Assembly (NCBI RefSeq): GCF_003651225.1
Contig: NZ_RCDB01000003.1
Coordinates: forward strand, 437,259 to 501,258
DNA length: 64,000 nt
Source: Microbacterium telephonicum
GTDB taxonomy: Bacteria > Actinomycetota > Actinomycetes > Actinomycetales > Microbacteriaceae
Direction: 5' to 3'
Shown here piece by piece: positions 25,610-36,133 of the stretch (position 1 is its first letter; each line of letters starts with the position of its first letter). A model generated the notes under the pieces. The model was not told the DNA's origin and did not search any database. It saw only the letters and a program-made list of their open reading frames with translations. Made by a program: the position numbers and the translations under genes.

Positions 25610-26335
25610 GTGACCCTCCTGCTTGCATGCTTCGCGACGCTCGTCGCCGCCGTCATCCAGCGGATCACCGGCCTCGGCTTCGTGCTCGTGCTGATCGGGC
25701 CCGTCGTGCTGCTGTACGGCCCCGGCGAGGGGGTCACCGTCGCCGTGCTGCTCGCCCTCGTGGCCGCGGTCGCCGCGGTGCCGCTCGTGTGGCGGGAGGT
25801 CGACTGGCGCCGCTCGTCGTGGCTCGTCTGGCCCGGCCTGATCACGGCGCCGATCGGCATCCTGGTCTCGCACGTGCTCCCCGAGCCGGCACTGCTGCTG
25901 CTGATCGGGGCTTTGGCCGTGTTCGCGCTGACCGCCGGGTTCCTCCCCGCCCTCGCCCGGGCGCTCAGCGGACGGTCGGGGGCGATCGCCGCCGGCGCGG
26001 CGGCCGGGTTCATGCAAACGGCGAGCGGGCTGTCCGGGCCGGCGCTGGCCGCCCACGCCGTCGGCGACCGGTGGCCGCAGCGGTCGTTCGCGGCGAGCGT
26101 GCAGGTGATCTTCGTCGTCTTCAGCGGCGTCGGCGTGCTGCTGCGCGGGCTCCCCGCCCTGCCGCTTTCGGACACCGGCATCCTGATCGGCGTCACGGTG
26201 GTCGGCATCCTGATCGGCACGCTCGCGGCGCACCGCGTGCCCGCCCCGCTCGCGCGCCGCGCGATGCTCGCGATCGCGTGGGCCGGCGCCGTCGTCGTCC
26301 TCGCCCGCGGCGTCGTCGCCCTCCTCGGGACCTGA
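25610..26335 (+). CDS. TauE/SafE-family membrane permease
   Basis: A 241-residue integral membrane protein with about seven to eight hydrophobic helices and the TauE/SafE pattern: N-terminal AAVIQRITGLGFVLVL and a repeated AAGFMQTASGLSGPALA near residue 128. Members export sulfite, sulfoacetate or related organic anions; the substrate here is unknown. The GTG at 25610 lies 8 nt after TAGGGT (25596-25601), suggesting a leaderless transcript. Confidence 0.88.
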   Translation: MTLLLACFATLVAAVIQRITGLGFVLVLIGPVVLLYGPGEGVTVAVLLALVAAVAAVPLVWREVDWRRSSWLVWPGLITAPIGILVSHVLPEPALLLLIGALAVFALTAGFLPALARALSGRSGAIAAGAAAGFMQTASGLSGPALAAHAVGDRWPQRSFAASVQVIFVVFSGVGVLLRGLPALPLSDTGILIGVTVVGILIGTLAAHRVPAPLARRAMLAIAWAGAVVVLARGVVALLGT

Positions 26336-26351
26336 CTCACGCTCGGTCGCC

Positions 26352-26437
26352 GTTCACAACTCCGGAGAACTGCGCCGCAGTGCGACGCTCAGCGCCGAAG
26401 TCGCACGGTCCGCGGGCGGTTTTCCGGAGTTGCGGAC
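26352..26437. repeat. 86-bp inverted-repeat element A (GTTCACAACTCCGGAG family)
   Basis: Arms at 26352-26369 and 26420-26437 match at 15 of 18 positions. The interior has a perfect inner pair GTGCGAC (26380-26386) / GTCGCAC (26400-26406) separated by 13 nt, plus a CTGC-GCC-GCAG mini-hairpin (26370-26380). It is first of two elements in the 356-bp gap upstream of the DUF559 gene; apart from these elements nothing else is seen in that gap. Confidence 0.88.
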
Positions 26438-26514
26438 GCGACGACGCCGCCGCCGGTAGCGAGATCGTCGGGCTGCCCTCGCCGGGTGGGACACGGACGG
26501 TGTGCTCGGGCAGC

Positions 26515-26600
26515 GTTCGCAACTCCGGAATCTCGCGTGCAGAATGGCGCCCGGTGCACGGTTCCGGCAAGATCGGGCCCGCATCTCCGGACTTCTGAAC
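26515..26600. repeat. 86-bp inverted-repeat element B (GTTCACAACTCCGGAG family)
   Basis: Arms 26515-26532 (GTTCGCAACTCCGGAATC) and 26583-26600 (ATCTCCGGACTTCTGAAC) are the most diverged of the family, yet the overall length is again exactly 86 bp. The inner pair CGTGCA (26536-26541) / TGCACG (26555-26560) is perfect with a 13-nt spacer. It ends about 100 bp before the DUF559 start codon. Confidence 0.85.
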
Positions 26601-26700
26601 GTCTCTGCTCATCCTCCCCAAGCCGCGACAGTCCCGCCGCAGTCCCCATCTCGGCCGCGCGCCGTCCCGCCGCGTCCCACAACGCACCACCGTGGACGCC

Positions 26701-27564
26701 ATGTTCCGCATCGCGAAGCTCTCCGCCTTCCTCCCCGCCGATGTGCCACCCGCCTGCCTCGAGAGATCGGAGCTGATCGCGCAGGGTGTCACACCACGTG
26801 CGATCACGACCGCGATTCGACTCGGGATGCTGCTGCGCCCGCGCCGTGGCCGCTACCTGCCCGCCGGCACACGACAGGACCTGCACGAGGCGGTGCGACT
26901 CGGCGGCCGCCTCGACTGCGTCTCATTGCTGGCGATCTGCGGCGTCTTCGTGCAGGCCGCAGATGCGCTGCATTTCCAGCTCGACCCCGACAGCACGCGC
27001 GTGCCGACGCCCGGACCGGCAGTGGTGCGCCACTGGCGACCGACGGCCGCGGGTCCCACCGCGGTTCTCACCGATCCGGTGGAAGCACTCGCTCAGGCGG
27101 TGCTCTGCCAGGCTCCGCGCGCGGCGATCGCCACACTGGACAGCGCCTGGCATCTCGGATTCGTCGACGCGGTCGGCATCGCCGAGGTGTTCACCCGCCT
27201 GCCGCGACGCTACCGCCGTCTGCGTGCGCTGCTGGACCCGCGAGCGGAGTCGGGGACCGAGACCCTCGTTCGTCTGATCCTCCGCACGCTCGGGTGCTCG
27301 TTCGACCTCCAGGTCGAGATCGGCACCGTCGGTCGCGTGGACTTCGTGGTCGACGGGTGGCTCATCGTCGAGTGCGACAGCGCGGCGCACCACGGCGACT
27401 GGGCGGCGCGCAAGCGCGACATCCGTCGCGACGCCGCGGCCGCGCGCCTCGGCTTCACGACCGTGCGGCTGCTCGCCGAAGACATCCTGCACCGCCCCGA
27501 CGAGGTCGCGGCGACTCTCCGCGACGCGCTGGCGCACGGCGCGCCCCGGACGCGACGTCCGTAA
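26701..27564 (+). CDS. DUF559 (Vsr-like endonuclease fold) protein with AbiEi-like N-terminus
   Basis: A 287-residue protein. The N-terminal part (residues about 15-60, RSELIAQGVTPRAITTAIRL then LLRPRRGRYLP) resembles the winged-helix start of AbiEi-type antitoxin-domain proteins. The C-terminal part (about 180-275) has the DUF559/Vsr-like nuclease pattern ESGTETLVRLIL, GRVDFVVDGWLIVECDSAAHH and RRDAAAARLGFTTVRLL. Cellular role is not established for this group. GTG 26692 is an alternative start; no promoter or strong ribosome site is evident. The TAA stop (27562-27564) lies inside the left arm of a downstream repeat element. Two family elements lie on each side. Confidence 0.85.
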   Translation: MFRIAKLSAFLPADVPPACLERSELIAQGVTPRAITTAIRLGMLLRPRRGRYLPAGTRQDLHEAVRLGGRLDCVSLLAICGVFVQAADALHFQLDPDSTRVPTPGPAVVRHWRPTAAGPTAVLTDPVEALAQAVLCQAPRAAIATLDSAWHLGFVDAVGIAEVFTRLPRRYRRLRALLDPRAESGTETLVRLILRTLGCSFDLQVEIGTVGRVDFVVDGWLIVECDSAAHHGDWAARKRDIRRDAAAARLGFTTVRLLAEDILHRPDEVAATLRDALAHGAPRTRRP

Positions 27565-27642
27565 CTCCGGAGGAGCGCGGGCTAGCGGCGGCCGGCCTCC
27601 TCGTACGGCAAGCGAACGCCGCGATTCTCCGGAGTTGTGGCC
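27557..27642. repeat. 86-bp inverted-repeat element C, overlapping the DUF559 stop codon
   Basis: Arms 27557-27574 (GTCCGTAACTCCGGAGGA) and 27625-27642 match at 14 of 18. GTAACTCC in the left arm replaces the usual CACAACTCC and supplies the TAA stop of the DUF559 gene. The interior holds GCGGCG...CGCCGC (27585-27622) instead of the 13-nt-spaced inner pair seen in its relatives. Confidence 0.85.
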
Positions 27643-27710
27643 GTGTGGGTGCGCGGCGGCCGGGCGCCGGTCCCCGAGTCGAACCGTGCGGGGGCTCGCC
27701 CGAGCGCTCC

Positions 27711-27796
27711 GTTCACAACTCCGGAGAAGCCGAGGCAGAGCGCACGGCTTCCCGCGATTCGCTCGCCGTCACCCCGATTTCTCCGGAGTTGTGAAC
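27711..27796. repeat. 86-bp inverted-repeat element D, perfect arms
   Basis: The 18-bp arms GTTCACAACTCCGGAGAA (27711-27728) and their exact complement (27779-27796) are a perfect match, making this the best-preserved copy. An inner pair GAGCGCA (27738-27744) / TTCGCTC (27758-27764) with one mismatch again encloses 13 nt. It lies between the DUF559 gene and the converging add gene; flanks show no target-site duplication. Confidence 0.9.
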
Positions 27797-27827
27797 ACGG
27801 ACGAGGCGGACGCCGCGGGGGCGCGGG

Positions 27828-28943
27828 TCAGCGGGTGAAGCCGTCGCCGATGAGCTCGATGAGTTCCTCGCGCTCCTCGACCGACAGGAACGCGGCGGCG
27901 GCGGCGTTCAGCTGGAAGGCCTCGAGGTCGTCGAGGCCGTACTCGAACGCGTCGGCCAGCAGTGCGAGCTCGCGGGTCAACGACGTGCGGCTCATGAGAC
28001 GGTTGTCGACGTTCACGGTCACCGAGAAGCCGAGCTGGTACAGCAGGTCGAACGGGTGGTCGGCCAGCTCGCTGCCCCACGCGGCGATCGCGCCGGTCTG
28101 CAGGTTCGACGACGGCGACAGCTCGAGTGGGATCTCGCGGTCGCGCACCCAGCGGGCCAGATCGCCGAACGTGACGAAGGTCTCCTCGCCCTTCTGCGAG
28201 ACGACCTCGAGGTCTTCCGCGATGCGCACGCCGTGGCCGAGCCGCAACGCGCGCCCGTCGATGAGGGCGGAGCGGATCGAGTCGAGACCGGCGGCCTCGC
28301 CGGCGTGCACCGTCACCGGGAAGAATTCGGATGCCAGGTAGTCGAACGCCGCGCGGTGGTTCGACGCCGGGAAGCCGTCCTCCGCCCCCGCGATGTCGAA
28401 CCCGACGGCGCCGCGTCCGCGGAACGCGACGGCGAGCTTCGCGATCTCGAGCGAGCGGTCGGCGTGGCGCATCGCGGTGATGAGCTGGCCGACGCGGATG
28501 TCGTGGCCCGCCGCCTCGGCGGCGTCCTCGCCCTCCTCGATGCCGTCCTGCACGGCTTCGACGGCATCTTCCAGCGACAGTCCGCGGGCGAGGTGCTGCT
28601 CGGGCGCCCACCGCACTTCGCCGTAGATCACGCCGTCCGCGGCGAGGTCCTCGACGAACTCCTTCGCGACCCGGCGCAGCCCGTCGGCGGTCTGCATGAC
28701 CGACGTCGTGACGTCGAACGTCTTCAGGTACTCCACGAGCGACCCGGAGTCGCTCTTCTCGGCGAACCAGTCGCCGAGCTCCGCGGCATTCTGCTCGGGC
28801 ACGTCGAGACCGATCGCGTCGGCGAGCTCGATGACCGTCGCCGGCCGCAGCGCGCCGTCGAGGTGGTCGTGCAGCGACACCTTGGGGAGCGAGCGGATCG
28901 AGACGCCCTGCAGCTTCGGGTCGGCGTGCGGGTCGATGGCCAT
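27828..28943 (-). CDS. add: Adenosine deaminase
   Basis: A 371-residue metallo-hydrolase deaminating adenosine or deoxyadenosine to inosine or deoxyinosine. Motifs are LPKVSLHDHLDGALRP (metal His pair), the FFPVTVHAGEAAG loop near residue 210, RLGHGVRI with the catalytic His, LELSPSSN, and VNVDNRLMSRTSL near residue 300, where the more usual aspartate pair reads Asp-Asn. ATG 28943 has GAAGGAG upstream; the longer frame to 29033 is rejected. It is the last gene of the nucleoside import and salvage operon. Confidence 0.95.
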   Translation of the reverse strand: MAIDPHADPKLQGVSIRSLPKVSLHDHLDGALRPATVIELADAIGLDVPEQNAAELGDWFAEKSDSGSLVEYLKTFDVTTSVMQTADGLRRVAKEFVEDLAADGVIYGEVRWAPEQHLARGLSLEDAVEAVQDGIEEGEDAAEAAGHDIRVGQLITAMRHADRSLEIAKLAVAFRGRGAVGFDIAGAEDGFPASNHRAAFDYLASEFFPVTVHAGEAAGLDSIRSALIDGRALRLGHGVRIAEDLEVVSQKGEETFVTFGDLARWVRDREIPLELSPSSNLQTGAIAAWGSELADHPFDLLYQLGFSVTVNVDNRLMSRTSLTRELALLADAFEYGLDDLEAFQLNAAAAAFLSVEEREELIELIGDGFTR

Positions 28944-28969
28944 GACGGCTCCTTCGGGGGTGGTTCGGG

Positions 28970-30277
28970 TCAGGCGGTGATGCGCTCGAGCACGAGCGGG
29001 GCGGATGCCGGTGCCTGCGCACCGACCTCCCACGCGCCCTCGAGGGCGTCGAGGCCACGGGCGAAGCGCGACTCATCGTCGGCGAGAAGGGTGAACAGCG
29101 GCTGACCGGCGCGCACCGTGTCGCCGGGCTTGACGTGCAGGTCGATGCCGGCGGCGTGGATGACGGGATCCTGCGCGCGGGCGCGCCCGGCGCCGAGGCG
29201 CCACGCGGCGATGCCGAACGGCAGGGCCTCCATGCGGGTGACGACGCCGTCGGCGGATGCCGTGACGGTGTGGGTCTCGCGCGGCGTGGGCAGCGCGGCA
29301 TCCGGGTCGCCGTCCTGGGCGCGGATCATCTCGCGCCAGGCGTCCATCGCGCGGCCGTCCTGCAACGCCTGCTCGACGTCGGCGTCGGGGTGCCCGGCGA
29401 GGGTGAGCATCTCGCGGGCGAGGGCGACGGTGAGTTCGACGACGTCGGCGGGGCCTCCGCCGGCGAGCACCTCGACCGACTCGCGCACCTCGTTGGCGTT
29501 GCCGATCGTGAGGCCGAGGGGCGTGTTCATGTCGGTCAGGAGCGCGGTCGTCGCCACACCCGAGTCGGTGCCGAGGGCGACCATCGTGCGGGCGAGCTCG
29601 CGCGCCTTGTCGACGTCCTTCATGAACGCGCCGGACCCGAACTTCACGTCGAGCACGAGAGCACCGGTGCCCTCCGCGATCTTCTTCGACATGATGCTCG
29701 AGGCGATCAGCGGGATCGCCTCGACGGTGCCGGTGACGTCGCGCAGCGCGTACAGCTTCTTGTCGGCCGGGGCGAGGCCCGAGCCCGCCGCGCAGATGAC
29801 GGCGCCGACGCCGCCGAGCTGCGCGAACATCTCGTCGTTGCTGAGCGCCGCCCGCCAGCCGGGGATCGACTCGAGCTTGTCGAGCGTGCCGCCGGTGTGG
29901 CCGAGGCCGCGGCCCGACAGCTGCGGCACGGCGACGCCGAACGAGGCCACGAGGGGTGCCAGCGGCAGGGTGATCTTGTCGCCGACGCCACCGGTCGAGT
30001 GCTTGTCGACGGTGGCCTTGCCGAGCGAGGCGAAGCTCATGCGCTCGCCCGACGCGATCATCGCGTCGGTCATGACGCGGATCTCGTCGCGCGTCATGCC
30101 GTTGAGCAGCACCGCCATCGTGAACGCGGACATCTGCGCGTCGGCGACGTAGCCGCGCGTGTAGGCGTCGACCATCCAGCGCAGCGCGTCGTCGGGCACG
30201 GCGCCGCCGTCGCGCTTGATGCTGATGACCTGGACGGCGTCGAACGGCTCGACGCCCGCGGTGCCGTCGGCGCTCAT
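28970..30277 (-). CDS. deoA: Thymidine phosphorylase
   Basis: A 435-residue pyrimidine-nucleoside phosphorylase releasing the base and deoxyribose-1-phosphate. It shows the family signature LSGRGLGHTGGTLDKLESIPG near residue 115, the phosphate-binding KHSTGGVGDK, the glycine-rich FGSGAFMK region, and a C-terminal alpha/beta domain with HVKPGDTVRAGQPL. ATG 30277 overlaps the cdd stop (ATGA), so the two are translationally coupled. Confidence 0.97.
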   Translation of the reverse strand: MSADGTAGVEPFDAVQVISIKRDGGAVPDDALRWMVDAYTRGYVADAQMSAFTMAVLLNGMTRDEIRVMTDAMIASGERMSFASLGKATVDKHSTGGVGDKITLPLAPLVASFGVAVPQLSGRGLGHTGGTLDKLESIPGWRAALSNDEMFAQLGGVGAVICAAGSGLAPADKKLYALRDVTGTVEAIPLIASSIMSKKIAEGTGALVLDVKFGSGAFMKDVDKARELARTMVALGTDSGVATTALLTDMNTPLGLTIGNANEVRESVEVLAGGGPADVVELTVALAREMLTLAGHPDADVEQALQDGRAMDAWREMIRAQDGDPDAALPTPRETHTVTASADGVVTRMEALPFGIAAWRLGAGRARAQDPVIHAAGIDLHVKPGDTVRAGQPLFTLLADDESRFARGLDALEGAWEVGAQAPASAPLVLERITA

Positions 30278-30675
30278 CGGGCGACGTCCTCGAGATCGCG
30301 CGGACCGAATGCGTCGGGCAGCACCTCGTCGATCGTGCGGATGCCGGACACGGTCTCCAGCAGCATCCCGGGCAGGGCGAACTCGTTGAGCAGCTGGCGG
30401 CAACGGCCGCACGGCATGATCGTCTGCCCCTCGCTGTTGACGCACACGAACGCGACGAGCTGACCGCCGCCGGACATGTGCAGGTCGCCGACCAGGGCGC
30501 ATTCGGCGCACAGTCCGACGCCGTACGACGCGTTCTCGACGTTGCATCCCGACACGATGCGTCCGTCGCTCACGAGCGCGGCGGCGCCCACCTTGTAGCG
30601 GGAGTACGGCGCGTAGGCGCGGCCCATCGCGTCGACCGCGGCGGCGCGCAGCTCATCCCAGTCGATATCGGTCAT
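30274..30675 (-). CDS. cdd: Cytidine deaminase
   Basis: A 133-residue homotetrameric-type cytidine deaminase. The zinc and catalytic residues are visible in SGCNVENASYGVGLCAECAL (Cys-Ala-Glu) and TIMPCGRCRQLL (Pro-Cys-x-x-Cys). It converts imported cytidine and deoxycytidine to uridine and deoxyuridine, feeding the phosphorylase whose start it overlaps by 4 bp. It is separated from the permease gene by only 42 bp. Confidence 0.97.
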   Translation of the reverse strand: MTDIDWDELRAAAVDAMGRAYAPYSRYKVGAAALVSDGRIVSGCNVENASYGVGLCAECALVGDLHMSGGGQLVAFVCVNSEGQTIMPCGRCRQLLNEFALPGMLLETVSGIRTIDEVLPDAFGPRDLEDVAR

Positions 30676-30717
30676 GTCAGTCCTTCGCTTCGGCTTCGAT
30701 CGTCGGGCGGATGCCGC

Positions 30718-32001
30718 TCAGCCCTTGATGTAGGGCACGCCGTCGGCGGCGGGGGCCCTCGACTTCCCGACGACACCGGCCACGACGAAGATCGTGACGA
30801 GGTACGGGAGCATGAGCATGAACTCGCTCGGCACCGGCGAGCCGATGACGCTCAGGGTGTTCTGAAGGTTCGACGCGAAGCCGAACAGCAGTGCCGCGAG
30901 GGTCGCCTTGATCGGGTCCCATTGTCCGAAGATCACCGCGGCGAGGGCGATGAAGCCGGCGCCGGCGGTCATCTCCTTGTTGAAGGCGATGCCGTTGCCG
31001 ATCGTGAACACGGTGCCGCCGATGCCAGCGAGGGCGCCGGCGAGCAGCACGTTCCAGAACCGGGTCGCGTTGACCTTGATGCCGACGGTGTCGGCGGCCT
31101 GCGGGTGCTCGCCGACGGCGCGCAGGCGCAGACCCCAGCGGGTCTTGAACATGCCGATCCACACCAGGACGACCGCGATGTACATGAGGTACACGATGAG
31201 CGTCTGGCGGAAGAACACCGGCCCGATCACGGGGATGTCGCTCAGCAGCGGGATCGGGATGCGGTCGAAGCGCGGCGGCGTGTTCAGTGTGGCCTTGTTG
31301 GGCTGCAGCACCTGCGAGAACAGGAAGCTGGTGAGACCGGCGACGAGCACGTTGAGCACGACACCGACGATGACCTGGTCGACGAGGTACTTGATCGAGA
31401 ACGCCGCGAGCACCGCCGCGACGAGCATGCCGGCGACGGCCGCCGCGATCAGACCCGCGATCGGGGCACCGGTGATCGATGCCACGAGCGCCGCCGTGAA
31501 CGCACCGGCGAGCAGCTGCCCCTCGATCGCGATGTTGACGACACCGGCCCGCTCGCCGATGACGCCGGCGAGGGCGCCGTAGATGAGCGGCACGGCCAGG
31601 CCGAGGGAGCCCGCCAGCAGACCCGCGACGGGGACCGTGCCCCCGGCGGCGGCCCACGTGAGGAAGCCGACGACGAGCACGACGATGTAGACGATCACGA
31701 CCCACAGCGGCGAGCGCCCGAACGTGCGCACGAAGTAGGCGGAAACGCCCGCGAGCACGAGCGAGAGCACGAGGCACGTCCACGCGGTCGCCGTGACCGG
31801 GGCGACGAGGTCGGCGACCTGGAACAGGTCGGTGCCGGTCGCGAGGCGGAAGGTCGTCTCGCCACCCGGGCGGGGCGCGGCGAGCAGCAGGATCGCGAAC
31901 AGCGCCGTGAAGATCAGCAGCGCGATCGGCGTCTTCCAGCTGCGGATGATCGTCGTCTCGGGGAGGACGGCATCCGTCGACGTCTGCACGGTGGCGCTCA
32001 T
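30718..32001 (-). CDS. Nucleoside ABC transporter permease (second permease)
   Basis: A 427-residue BMP-type ABC permease with roughly ten membrane helices. The conserved core is GVIGERAGVVNIAIEGQLL near residue 150 and the coupling-helix region LRLRAVGEHPQAADTVGIKV near residue 285. Together with the ATPase, first permease and BMP lipoprotein it would import nucleosides. ATG 32001 overlaps the first permease stop by 4 bp. The C-terminus is the short hydrophilic SRAPAADGVPYIKG. Confidence 0.94.
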   Translation of the reverse strand: MSATVQTSTDAVLPETTIIRSWKTPIALLIFTALFAILLLAAPRPGGETTFRLATGTDLFQVADLVAPVTATAWTCLVLSLVLAGVSAYFVRTFGRSPLWVVIVYIVVLVVGFLTWAAAGGTVPVAGLLAGSLGLAVPLIYGALAGVIGERAGVVNIAIEGQLLAGAFTAALVASITGAPIAGLIAAAVAGMLVAAVLAAFSIKYLVDQVIVGVVLNVLVAGLTSFLFSQVLQPNKATLNTPPRFDRIPIPLLSDIPVIGPVFFRQTLIVYLMYIAVVLVWIGMFKTRWGLRLRAVGEHPQAADTVGIKVNATRFWNVLLAGALAGIGGTVFTIGNGIAFNKEMTAGAGFIALAAVIFGQWDPIKATLAALLFGFASNLQNTLSVIGSPVPSEFMLMLPYLVTIFVVAGVVGKSRAPAADGVPYIKG

Positions 32002-33283
32002 GCCGTCACCTCCTCGTCTGCCTTCACTTCGGCTTTCAGCTCCTTGGCCCGCGCCTTCTCGCGCCGGCGCTTGTCACGCTCGGGGGACGGCAGGAAGAAG
32101 ATCGTGCGCACGAGCGGCGGGGCCGCGATGAACAGCACGATGAGCGACTGCACGACGGTGACGATCTCGATCGGGATCTGCTCGCCGGCCTGCATCGCGA
32201 ATCCGCCGGCCTTGAACGCGCCGAACAGGATGCCGGCGGCGAACGTGCCCCAGGGGGTCGAGCGTCCCAGCAGCGCGACGGTGATCGCGTCGAAGCCGAT
32301 GCCGGCGTCGATGCCGGCGGTGAAGCCGGTGGTGATCGTGCCGAGCACCTGGTTGACGCCCGCGAGGCCCGCGAGCGCGCCGGCGATGAGCATGCCGTAC
32401 ACGTACATGTTCTTGACGTCGATGCCGGCCACGCGCGCCGCGTTCGGGTTCTCGCCGACGGCGCGGAACTTGAACCCGAGGCTCGAGCGCGTCAGCAGCC
32501 ACCACACGACGACCGTCGCGATGATGACCAGGATGAAGCCGAAGTGCAGGTTGTAGCCCGGTCCGAGCAGGCCCGGGAAGATCGCGGTCTCCTTCATCGC
32601 GGGCGACTTGGGGTTGCTCGACCCGGGGGCCTGCAGCAGACCCGGGGTGCGCAGCATCCACGAGATCAGGTAGAACGCGACGTAGTTCAGCATGATCGTG
32701 ACGATCACCTCGTGGGCGCCGGTGCGGGCCTTGAGCAGACCCGCGATCCCGCCCCACACGGCGCCGCACAGCATGCCGACGACGACGGCGAGCAGCATGT
32801 GCAGGCCGAACGGCAGGTCGAATCCGAAGGCGATCCAGCCGGCGCCGGCCGAGGCCATGAGCATCTGGCCGCGGCCGCCGATGTTGAACATGCCGATGCG
32901 GAACGCGAGCGCGACGCCGAGGCCGGCGGCGATCAGCGGGGTCGCGAAGGTGAGCGTCTCGGTGAACGGGCGGATGCCGCGCGCGAAGTCGGGCGCGTTG
33001 AAGTTGTAGATCGAGCCGCGGAACAGCGCCGTGTAGGCACCGCTGACGGACTGCCAGATCGCGGCGAACGTGTCGCCGGGGCGGGCGAAGAAGTAGACGG
33101 ATGCGGACTGCACGCGCTCGTCGGTGGCGGCGATCATGATGCCGCCGACGATGAGGGCGAGCACGACGGCGAGCACCGAGATCAGCCAGTTGCCCTGCGT
33201 GATACGCACGAACGTGTCGTGCCATTTCGAGGGCGGCGCCACCTCGGTGATCTTGTCGCCCCCGGTGTTGATGGTCGGCGAGC

Positions 33284-33287
<4 letters not shown>
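31998..33287 (-). CDS. Nucleoside ABC transporter permease (first permease)
   Basis: A 429-residue BMP-type permease with an N-terminal cytoplasmic stretch and about ten helices. The core motif is ALAFRIGMFNIGGRGQMLM near residue 125, and the coupling region is FKFRAVGENPNAARVAGIDV near residue 275. A Lys/Arg/Glu-rich tail follows (residues 400-429). GTG 33287 overlaps the ATPase stop (GTGA). The partner permease at 30718-32001 is its heterodimer subunit. Confidence 0.94.
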
Positions 33288-34804
<1,517 letters not shown>

Positions 34805-34900
34805 GGATCCCGATCCTACTGAGGGGGTGCGCTGCACGCACCCGGGACAAACAAGCGCGCGGGGAGGCCGGCGGACCGGCCTCCCCGCGCGGGAGGAGTG

Positions 34901-36001
34901 TTACTCCGAGAGGTACGAGGTGACCTCGATCGAGCCGTCGATGATGCCGGCCTTGATCGTGTCGAGCTCACCCTGCAGGTCGGCGGAGACCTTCGACTCG
35001 AAGTCGTGGAACGGGGCCAGGCCCACGCCCTCGTTCTCGAGCGTGCCGACGAACGGCGCCGCGTCGAAGTTGCCCTCGCCGGCGGCCGTGACGGCCTCCT
35101 CGACACCCACGTCGATGCCCTTGCGGATCGAGGTGAGCAGCAGGTCGCCGATCGACGGGTCGGTCTCGAAGACGTCGGCGTCGACACCGATCATCGCGAT
35201 CTCACGACCCGAGTCGCGGATCACCGAGGCGGCCGACTGGTAGATCGGGCCACCGACGGGCAGCAGCACGTCGACACCCTGGTCGACGATGCCCTGCGCG
35301 GCGTTGATCGCGTCCTGGTTGGCCTCGAAGCCACCGGTGAAGACACCGTCGGTGCCGTCCCAGCCCACGACCTGGACGCTCGCACCCTTCTGCTCGTTGA
35401 AGTACTCCACACCCTGCTTGAAGCCGTCCATGAAGATGGTGACGGTCGGGATGTTCATGCCGCCGAAGGTGCCCACCTTGCCGGCGGTCGAGTACGACGC
35501 CGCGGCGTAGCCGGCGAGGAACGCGGCCTGGGCGGTGTCGAAGATGATCGGCTTGATGTTCTCTGCGTCGGTCTTGCCGTCGAAGTCGTTGTCGACCATG
35601 TCGTCGATCGAGACGAACTCGACGTCGGGGTTGGCGACGGCGGCCTCACCGGCGGCCGAGGCGAGGAGGAAGCCGACGGTGATGACGAGCTTGCAGCCCT
35701 CGTCGACGAGGCTCTGGATGTTCGGCGCGTAGTCCGACTCCGAGCCGGACTCGACCTTCTTGGACTCGACACCGAGCGTCGCGGCCGCGGCCTCGAGGCC
35801 CTCGGCGCCCAGCTGGTTGAACGACTTGTCCTCGAAGCCACCGGCGTCGGAGACCATGCAGGGCTTGAAGTCGCTGACGGCCTCGCCGCCGGCCGAACCG
35901 GACGGGGAGCTCTCGGGTGCGGATGCGCAGCCGGCGAGGGCGACGAACATGCTGGCGGCGACGAGGCTGCCGAGCACGCGCTTTCGGGTGGAAATGGTCA
36001 A
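34901..36001 (-). CDS. BMP-family nucleoside-binding lipoprotein
   Basis: A 366-residue substrate-binding lipoprotein. The signal peptide LGSLVAASMFVALAGCAS carries the lipobox LAG|C, and the mature part shows BMP motifs VSDAGGFEDKSFNQLGAEGL and GKVGTFGGMNIPTVTIFMDG. It captures nucleosides for the transporter encoded downstream. The most likely start is TTG 36001, because GGAGG lies 5 nt upstream (GTGGAGGCAGAG-TTG); the GTG at 36013 would itself sit on that ribosome site. A 96-bp gap precedes the ATPase gene. Confidence 0.93.
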   Translation of the reverse strand: MTISTRKRVLGSLVAASMFVALAGCASAPESSPSGSAGGEAVSDFKPCMVSDAGGFEDKSFNQLGAEGLEAAAATLGVESKKVESGSESDYAPNIQSLVDEGCKLVITVGFLLASAAGEAAVANPDVEFVSIDDMVDNDFDGKTDAENIKPIIFDTAQAAFLAGYAAASYSTAGKVGTFGGMNIPTVTIFMDGFKQGVEYFNEQKGASVQVVGWDGTDGVFTGGFEANQDAINAAQGIVDQGVDVLLPVGGPIYQSAASVIRDSGREIAMIGVDADVFETDPSIGDLLLTSIRKGIDVGVEEAVTAAGEGNFDAAPFVGTLENEGVGLAPFHDFESKVSADLQGELDTIKAGIIDGSIEVTSYLSE

Positions 36002-36022
36002 CTCTGCCTCCACGGAAGAAGA

Positions 36023-36057
36023 CCCGCGGATTTCGCGGGGGTTTTCCCATGAAGTTA
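36023..36057 (-). promoter_or_regulatory. Leader hairpin and candidate -10 of the nucleoside operon
   Basis: On the minus strand TAACTT (36057-36052) is a plausible -10 box. Just downstream the transcript would form CCCGCG/CGCGGG with a 5-nt loop (36023-36039), directly before the TCTTCTTCC and GGAGG of the lipoprotein gene. The same stem followed by GGTTTT could work as a terminator on the plus strand. Regulatory meaning is unproven. Confidence 0.4.
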
Positions 36058-36133
36058 CCTACTGTGACGCGCCGTTTGCGGCCGGATCGGGGCCGTGGGC
36101 GGGAATGGTTACAAAGACGCAATCATCCCGATA

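Noticed and set aside
23434..26340. Minus-strand frame of nearly 1000 codons over mtlD and the hydrolase
   Set aside because: Shadow of the genuine plus-strand genes, which have clear active-site motifs.
26352..27796. Insertion sequence or composite MITE transposon around the DUF559 gene
   Set aside because: The paired elements are palindromic within themselves, flanks show no target-site duplications, and the encoded protein has no DDE, serine or HUH transposase motifs. A domesticated or in-trans mobilisation link stays open as a finding.
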